Shown one piece after another: positions 58,783 through 64,000 of a DNA stretch of 64,000 nucleotides. Every line of letters begins with the position of its first letter. Position 1 is the stretch's first letter. Location of the stretch: positions 1 through 64,000 of the forward strand of contig NZ_JACXIY010000007.1 of the NCBI RefSeq assembly GCF_014705655.1. Reading direction: 5' to 3'. The position numbers and the translations under genes were made by a program. The notes under the pieces were generated by a model. The model was not told the origin of the DNA. It ran no database searches and worked only from the letters and a program-made list of their open reading frames with translations. Source of the DNA: Paenibacillus arenilitoris. GTDB lineage: Bacteria; Bacillota; Bacilli; Paenibacillales; Paenibacillaceae.

Positions 58783-59703
58783 TTGTCGGGAAAGGCGGAT
58801 GGTTCCGTGATACGATTGAGCTTTGGGGACCGCGTCATGACGGTCATCATCTATATGCTGCTAACGCTGCTTGCGTTCATGACGTTCTACCCGTTCTGGA
58901 ACGCGCTCGTCATCTCCTTCAACAGCGGGATGGATACGGCGCTCGGCGGCGTGACGTTCTGGCCGCGGGCATGGACGCTCGAAAACTACGGGATCGTCTT
59001 CAACGACGCGAGGCTGCTGAACGCCTTTTTCATCTCCATCGCGCGCACGGCCGTAGGGACGGCGACGTCGATTCTGCTCACGGCCGTGTTCGCCTACGGG
59101 CTATCCAAAAAAGAGCTGATGGGCCGAAAGTTTTATATGGTGCTCTGCATCATTACGATGTATTTCAGCGGCGGGTTAATCCCATCGTTTCTGCTGATCC
59201 GCGAGCTCGGCTTAATGAACAGCTTCTGGGTGTTCATCGTCCCTTCGCTCGTCAGCGTCTGGAACATGATCATCTTCCGCACGTTTTTTCAAGGCTTGCC
59301 CGCCGGACTCGAGGAATCGGCCAAAATCGACGGCAGCGGCAATTGGGGCGTCTTCTTCCGCATCGTCATTCCGCTGTCGGGCCCCGTCATCGCCACGCTG
59401 TCGCTGTTCACGGCCGTGTATCATTGGAACGACTGGTTCGGGCCAAGCATCTACATATCGAGCGAAGGGCTCCTTCCGATACAGACGATGCTGAAGCAAA
59501 TTTTGAATTCGAACATCGTATCCGACCAATTGGCGCAGCTCGATTCGGCCGCCCAAGGGCAGCTCGCCAAGATGAGGACGGTGACGAGCAAGTCGCTGTC
59601 GATGGCGACGATGATGGTCGCGACGATTCCGATCGTCCTCGTCTATCCTTTCGTGCAGAAATATTTCGTGAAGGGCGTGCTGATCGGGTCCTTGAAGGAG
59701 TAG
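58783..59703 (+). CDS. Sugar ABC transporter permease, YtcP/LplC family, sugar locus 3
   Basis: About 306 residues. EAA loop GLEESAKIDGSGNWGVFFRI, C-terminus YPFVQKYFVKGVLIGSLKE. The start is uncertain: TTG 58783 has TAAGG 8 nt upstream, while GTG 58807 (giving VIRLSFGDRVMTV) fits the usual N-terminal length. It follows its partner by 10 bp. Confidence 0.92.
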   Translation: MSGKADGSVIRLSFGDRVMTVIIYMLLTLLAFMTFYPFWNALVISFNSGMDTALGGVTFWPRAWTLENYGIVFNDARLLNAFFISIARTAVGTATSILLTAVFAYGLSKKELMGRKFYMVLCIITMYFSGGLIPSFLLIRELGLMNSFWVFIVPSLVSVWNMIIFRTFFQGLPAGLEESAKIDGSGNWGVFFRIVIPLSGPVIATLSLFTAVYHWNDWFGPSIYISSEGLLPIQTMLKQILNSNIVSDQLAQLDSAAQGQLAKMRTVTSKSLSMATMMVATIPIVLVYPFVQKYFVKGVLIGSLKE

Positions 59704-59769
59704 CCTAACGCCGGTTTTGGAGCGAAAGCTTTGAACATATAACTAGAAGCTTGAAAGGGGTTTGTACAG

Positions 59770-61437
59770 ATGAAGCGAAATGGAAAACGGTTTGCCCCCG
59801 TCCTGTCCGCCTTCATGGCCGTCGCGTTAATGGCGGGCTGCAGCGGCGACGGAGGGAATGCCGGCAATGCGGGAGGCAACGCGGCCGCAAGCGGCAACGC
59901 GGAAGAAGGCAGCGGCAATAAACCCGCATCCGTCTACGAGCTCGGCAAGGAGCAGCTCGAATTCACCCTCTACGGCCATTACGATTGGTATACGATGCCG
60001 GCATGGGGCGGCGACATTACGAGCACGTGGATCAAGGACACGAAGAAGGTCAACGTCAAGCCGATCCATTCCGGCGGCGCGGCGCAGCAGAAGCTGAACA
60101 CGATGATCGCGACGGGCGACCTGCCCGACGCCATATGGCTCGAGCGCGTCGACGTCGAGAAGCTCCGCAGCGCCGATCTGCTCGTGCCGTTCGACGACTA
60201 TCTCGACAAATACCCGAATTTGAAAAAATGGCTCGGCGACGAAGGGATCAACATGCTCCGTTCCGAGGACGGCAAGCTGTACCAGTTCCCCAACTGGTAC
60301 ACGAAGCAGCCGAACGGCAACGCCGGCTACGTCATCAACAAGAAAATTTACGAGGAGCTCGGCTCGCCGAAGCTGGAGACGACCGACGATCTGTACAACT
60401 ATTTGAAGCTCGTGAAGGAGAATTATCCGAACGTCGTGCCTTACGAGCCGCATATCGCGAAGGACGGGCAAGGGATCGACGTGCTGTATTCCGCGTTCAA
60501 GGAGAACGACCAGAAGTACCCGGGCATGCGCGCCGTGCCAAGCGGCGATAAGCTGACCTCGATCTTCCTTGATCCCGAGTACCGCGAAGCGATGCAATAT
60601 ATTTCCAAGCTGTTCCGCGAGAAGCTCATTACGCAGGACGCGCTGACGCAGACGATCGATCAAATTACGGAGAAGGTGATGACGGGACGCGTCGCGGTAT
60701 TCGCGTCGGCTTCCCCGACCGAAATCGCCATGCAGGCGCACGCGGAGCTTACGAAGAACGATCCGAACGCCGGCTATTTCATGATTTGGCCGATCCATAA
60801 GGAAGGGCTCGACAAGAACAAAATATTCCCGGGCACGTACGGCATGCTCGGATGGAACGTAACGGTCATCACGAAGTCCGCCGAAAATCCGGAAGCGATC
60901 TTCGCCTTCTACGACTGGCTGACCGGTCCCGAGGGGCAAAGCGCGCTCATGTGGGGACCTCCCGGCATCTATTGGGACGGCGTGGAGGTGGACGGCGAGA
61001 CGCCGGTATTCACGGAGAAGTATACGTCGGAGGCAAGCGAGCTCGCGAAGCTTCAGGCCATTACGACGAACCTGAACTGGGTCGGCAATACCGTGTTCAT
61101 CGATACGACGAAAGCGAAATTCGAGGAGACGCTGCCGGTCGAGCAGCAGAACTGGTCGACCCGCTACCAGCGCGAAATTACGTGGAAAACGCAGTCCAAC
61201 GCGACGGAGTTCATCAATATCGATCCGCAGCCGGACTCCGAGGAGGGCATCATCCGCCAGCAGGTCGAGGATATTTATTTGGAGGCGAGAGCGAAAGCGC
61301 TGTTCGCCAAGGACGACGCGGAGGTGCTGGCGATTCTCGATCAGGCGCAGAAGGACGCGGAGGCGGCCGGCTACGACAAGCTGCTTGCGTTCAAGACGCA
61401 AAAATGGCAGGAGAACCTGGCCAAAATAGGTTCGTAA
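59770..61437 (+). CDS. Extracellular sugar-binding lipoprotein (LipO-like), sugar locus 3
   Basis: 555 residues. Lipobox MAGC with C24, then a Gly/Asn/Ala linker, then a binding fold starting ELGKEQLEFTLYGHYDWYTM. GAAAGGGG precedes the ATG. The substrate is unknown because no glycosidase gene of this locus lies inside the window. A good terminator follows the gene. Confidence 0.92.
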   Translation: MKRNGKRFAPVLSAFMAVALMAGCSGDGGNAGNAGGNAAASGNAEEGSGNKPASVYELGKEQLEFTLYGHYDWYTMPAWGGDITSTWIKDTKKVNVKPIHSGGAAQQKLNTMIATGDLPDAIWLERVDVEKLRSADLLVPFDDYLDKYPNLKKWLGDEGINMLRSEDGKLYQFPNWYTKQPNGNAGYVINKKIYEELGSPKLETTDDLYNYLKLVKENYPNVVPYEPHIAKDGQGIDVLYSAFKENDQKYPGMRAVPSGDKLTSIFLDPEYREAMQYISKLFREKLITQDALTQTIDQITEKVMTGRVAVFASASPTEIAMQAHAELTKNDPNAGYFMIWPIHKEGLDKNKIFPGTYGMLGWNVTVITKSAENPEAIFAFYDWLTGPEGQSALMWGPPGIYWDGVEVDGETPVFTEKYTSEASELAKLQAITTNLNWVGNTVFIDTTKAKFEETLPVEQQNWSTRYQREITWKTQSNATEFINIDPQPDSEEGIIRQQVEDIYLEARAKALFAKDDAEVLAILDQAQKDAEAAGYDKLLAFKTQKWQENLAKIGS

Positions 61438-61460
61438 TAAGAGACGCTTCTTCAAAACGG

Positions 61461-61497
61461 TCGGGTATGCTAAGCTTTTTGGCATACCCGAATTTTT
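61461..61497 (+). terminator. Terminator after the locus 3 binding-protein gene
   Basis: TCGGGTATGC (61461-61470) pairs with GCATACCCGA (61482-61491), followed by TTTTTG. The regulator gene that follows therefore needs read-through or its own promoter. Confidence 0.88.
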
Positions 61498-61556
61498 GCT
61501 GTTTGTCTTGCTCGTGCACGACGATTCGGATTTTCGGAAATGGAGCTGAGATAAGC

Positions 61557-63098
61557 ATGTACAACGTACTGCTCGCGGATGACGAAAGGCTGGATTTGGA
61601 CGGCATGCGCACCTTTATTCCTTGGGAAGAGCTCGGCATGCGGGTTGCGGCATGCGCCACGAACGGGTTCGATGCGTGCAAGGCGCTGGAGACGGAGCCG
61701 ATCGATATTCTCGTCACCGATGTGCGCATGCCCCATATGTCGGGACTGGAGCTTGCGAAGCGGGCGCTCGAGCGGCGGCCCGGCATCAAGATCATTTTCA
61801 TCAGCGGCTATCAGGACTTCAGCTATGCGAAGCAGGCGCTCTCGCTCAACGCGGTCAATTACGTCCTGAAGCCGATGGACGATCAGGAGCTGATCGACAC
61901 GCTTGCCAAGGTGCGCGACGATTTGGACCGGGAGCGGGTTCGGGAGGCGGCGTACGGGCAGATGATCCCGATCGTCAAGAACGAATATTTGCTCCAGCTG
62001 CTCGAAGGCGGCGGCGGCAGCAAGACGATCGAAGCGCTGAACCGGGAGTACGCGATGGACCGGTTCGAGTATCCGGGCTTCGTCGCCGTTCTCGAAATCG
62101 ACGGCAGAGCCGGCCAGCGAAGCGAGGGCCCCGGGGATGAGAAGGAAGAGCTCGAGCGGGTCATGTCCGTGGGACGGCGGCTCGGGGCGGAGCATATGTG
62201 CAAAATAAACCGGACGCGGCTGGCGGTAATCGCGGGAGCGGAGGGCGGCAGGGCGATGCTGGAGAAGCTTGTCCGCGCCGTCCGCGACGAGTGCGGCTTT
62301 ACCGTAACCGCGGGCGTCGGGGAGAGCCGGGGCTCGCTGGCCGAAATGTCGGGGTCATACCGGCAGGCGGCGGAGGCGCTCGAATTGAAAATTTTTTACG
62401 GCAAAGGCGAAATTATCGCCTACGGGGAAGCGCGGCCGGCGGAGAAGGAGGAAATCCGGCATTTGGACGCGAAGCTGGAAGCGCTGTTCGCGGCTATGGC
62501 GAATTACGAGCTGGTCCTCATTCACGACAAGATCGACGATTTGTTCCAAATGGCCAAAAGCTTGAAGTCCCCATTCACGCTGCGGCACTATTCGCTGTAC
62601 ATTCTGATGAAGCTCGACGACTATTTGCAGCGGACGAACGAGAACGCTTACCGGCTGCTCGGCATGGAGCTGGACAAATACGACATGATCGCGCAGTTCG
62701 AAACGATCGGCGACATCCGGCAATGGCTGAGAAGGCGGGTCTACGAAATATCGGAGACGATTCAAGAGGGCAAGCAGAAAAAAAATTGGAAGCTGGTCAA
62801 GCAGCTGATCGAATATATGAAGGAGAGGACGCAGGAGAGCTTGACGCTGCGCGATTTGGCCGTGCAATTCTCGTTGTCGCCGAACTACCTGGGCCATATT
62901 TTCAAAGAGGAGACCGGCAAAAATTTCAGCGAATTTTTCATCCAGCTGCGGATGGAGCGGTCGTGTGAGCTGCTCAAGACGACGAACATGAAAATATACG
63001 AGATCGCCGACCGGGTCGGCTACCGGTATTTGCCGTATTTCAGCCGGCAGTTCAAGGAAACGTACGGCATGACGCCGCTGGAGTACAGGCGGGCATGA
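61557..63098 (+). CDS. YesN-type response regulator (REC-AraC), sugar locus 3
   Basis: 513 residues from ATG 61557 (GGAGCTGAG 6 nt upstream). Receiver 1-120 (LLADDERLDLDGM, phosphoacceptor Asp in ILVTDVRMP, VLKPMDDQE), variable middle, C-terminal AraC motifs (LSPNYLGHIFKEETGK; VGYRYLPYFSRQFKETYG). Here the regulator comes after the transporter genes and before the kinase, the reverse of locus 2. Its stop overlaps the kinase start (ATGA). Confidence 0.92.
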   Translation: MYNVLLADDERLDLDGMRTFIPWEELGMRVAACATNGFDACKALETEPIDILVTDVRMPHMSGLELAKRALERRPGIKIIFISGYQDFSYAKQALSLNAVNYVLKPMDDQELIDTLAKVRDDLDRERVREAAYGQMIPIVKNEYLLQLLEGGGGSKTIEALNREYAMDRFEYPGFVAVLEIDGRAGQRSEGPGDEKEELERVMSVGRRLGAEHMCKINRTRLAVIAGAEGGRAMLEKLVRAVRDECGFTVTAGVGESRGSLAEMSGSYRQAAEALELKIFYGKGEIIAYGEARPAEKEEIRHLDAKLEALFAAMANYELVLIHDKIDDLFQMAKSLKSPFTLRHYSLYILMKLDDYLQRTNENAYRLLGMELDKYDMIAQFETIGDIRQWLRRRVYEISETIQEGKQKKNWKLVKQLIEYMKERTQESLTLRDLAVQFSLSPNYLGHIFKEETGKNFSEFFIQLRMERSCELLKTTNMKIYEIADRVGYRYLPYFSRQFKETYGMTPLEYRRA

Positions 63099-64000
63099 GG
63101 GGCGGCGCCGCGGCCGAGAGGAACGAGCACCGCTACGTTCCGTTCGGCATCAAGCTGATGATCACGTACAGCCTGTTCATTTTTATCCCGGTGCTTCTGG
63201 TCGGCTACGCCGCCAATCTGATCTTCACGGAATCGATCCGGGAGCGCACCCGCGAAATCAATCAGGGCACGCTGGAGCAGATGAAGGACAATATCGGCTA
63301 CCGGCTGAAGGACATGTCGCGCATATCCGGCATGCTCTATTTCGACAACAACCTCGCCTCCTATCTTCGCCATTACGAGGAGGGCTGGGTCAGCTACGAA
63401 GCGACGACGAAGCAGCTGCTGCCGAAAATCCAAACGACGATCGAGGCGGCCAACAACAAGATGCGGCTGGCCGTCTACCTTCATAACGACACGCTGCCGG
63501 AAATTTACCATAACTACATGGACAGCGATCCGTTGAGCGCGGAGGGGCCGCGATTCGACTTGTACCATATCGACCGGATTAAGGACAAGCCCTGGTACAC
63601 GGAATACCCGGAGGAGCAATACGGCGCGACGCTGCAATGGAAGCAGGTGGAGGGGGACGCGAAGTTCGGCCACATCTCGCTCCTCAGGCGGCTGGTGGAT
63701 ACGAACGATCCGATTCTGCTCGAGGAGATCGGCTTCGTGCGCATCAGCATTCGCCTGACGGATTTGCTCGAGAGCGTCGATTCCGCAAAGATCGGCGACG
63801 GCACGACCATTTACGCGACGGACGAGCACCGCAACATTATGTTCGCATCCGGGGATGCGGCCTATAACGCGGGCGAGAAGCTGAGCGAGGAGCGGCTGTC
63901 CGGCTACTGGGTCATCGACGAGGAGATCCCCCAGCTCGGCTGGCATTTGGTCGCGCTCCTGCCGTCGGACATGATGGAGAAGGCGACCGGGGAAGTAAGG
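63095..64000 (+). CDS. YesM-type sensor histidine kinase, sugar locus 3 (cut by window end)
   Basis: The frame is open for 302 codons to the last base of the window. The start ATG overlaps the regulator stop. Residues 19-42 form the first membrane helix (LMITYSLFIFIPVLLVGYAA), followed by an extracellular sensor with FDNNLASYLRHYEE and KDKPWYTEYPEEQ typical of YesM. The second helix, HAMP and kinase domains lie beyond the window. Identity rests on the N-terminal part and the coupling to a YesN regulator. Confidence 0.85.
   Translation, partial: MRGGAAAERNEHRYVPFGIKLMITYSLFIFIPVLLVGYAANLIFTESIRERTREINQGTLEQMKDNIGYRLKDMSRISGMLYFDNNLASYLRHYEEGWVSYEATTKQLLPKIQTTIEAANNKMRLAVYLHNDTLPEIYHNYMDSDPLSAEGPRFDLYHIDRIKDKPWYTEYPEEQYGATLQWKQVEGDAKFGHISLLRRLVDTNDPILLEEIGFVRISIRLTDLLESVDSAKIGDGTTIYATDEHRNIMFASGDAAYNAGEKLSEERLSGYWVIDEEIPQLGWHLVALLPSDMMEKATGEVR

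Noticed and set aside
1..64000. CRISPR array, prophage, integron or insertion sequence
   Set aside because: No regular short repeats with spacers, no transposase or integrase motifs and no terminal inverted repeats were seen on reading through.

Overview
The window reads as the chromosome of a spore-forming, polysaccharide-degrading member of the Paenibacillaceae (Paenibacillus/Cohnella type). This rests on the G+C-rich coding sequence with strong Shine-Dalgarno sites and many GTG/TTG starts, SLH-domain surface proteins, a Ger-type spore germination locus, a YheC/YheD spore protein, three LplB/YtcP-type sugar ABC importers each tied to a YesM/YesN two-component pair, and a sigma-B-type stress network. 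The genus is an inference. I see no rRNA, CRISPR array, insertion sequence, phage or plasmid origin.

Layout. 1-1.2 kb: five tRNA genes (Lys-Leu, Glu, Lys-Leu) with a duplicated Lys-Leu cassette. 1.4-10 kb: an SLH surface protein, a secreted GH43 arabinanase with ricin-type lectin repeats, an L,D-transpeptidase, a DedA protein and a uracil permease. 9-13.3 kb: spore germination genes, with gerAB on one strand and gerAA-gerAC-small membrane protein converging on it. 13.4-18.4 kb: a gene relic, a secreted clan GH-D glycosidase with two carbohydrate-binding modules, then an AT-rich patch with an orphan zeta-toxin-like kinase and two 48-residue paralogous proteins. 18.4-29.4 kb: sugar locus 1 (SLH-GH18 protein, YesM/YesN, two permeases, binding lipoprotein, cytoplasmic GH-D glycosidase). 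29.5-32.2 kb: HflK/HflC and an NlpC/P60 hydrolase. 32.3-40.5 kb: sugar locus 2 (YesM/YesN, transporter, GH53 galactanase without a signal peptide). 40.5-42 kb: a GT-C-like membrane protein. 42-56.8 kb: a stress and nutrient signalling region. 57.8-64 kb: sugar locus 3 (transporter, YesN and a YesM cut by the window end).

How the genes work together. The sugar loci fit plant cell-wall side-chain use (arabinan, galactan, alpha-galactosides): secreted enzymes release oligosaccharides, lipoprotein/permease sets import them, and cytoplasmic glycosidases finish the breakdown. No ATPase subunit is encoded here, so a shared MsmX-like ATPase is presumed elsewhere. The stress region holds what look like the parts of an RsbK-RsbM-RsbY type sigma-B pathway: a CHASE3/HAMP/GAF hybrid kinase, a CheR-type methyltransferase, a receiver-PP2C phosphatase, RsbV, RsbW, sigma-B, a second RsbW-like protein with an altered ATP site, and general-stress genes. 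Good sigma-B-type promoters precede the ytxG-rsbW-sigB operon and the DUF1328-yflT-phosphatase operon. Inside this region sits a LytS/LytR-CstA nutrient-sensing unit with a YpdB/BtsR-like tandem operator in front of cstA.

All calls were made by reading; no database search was run.
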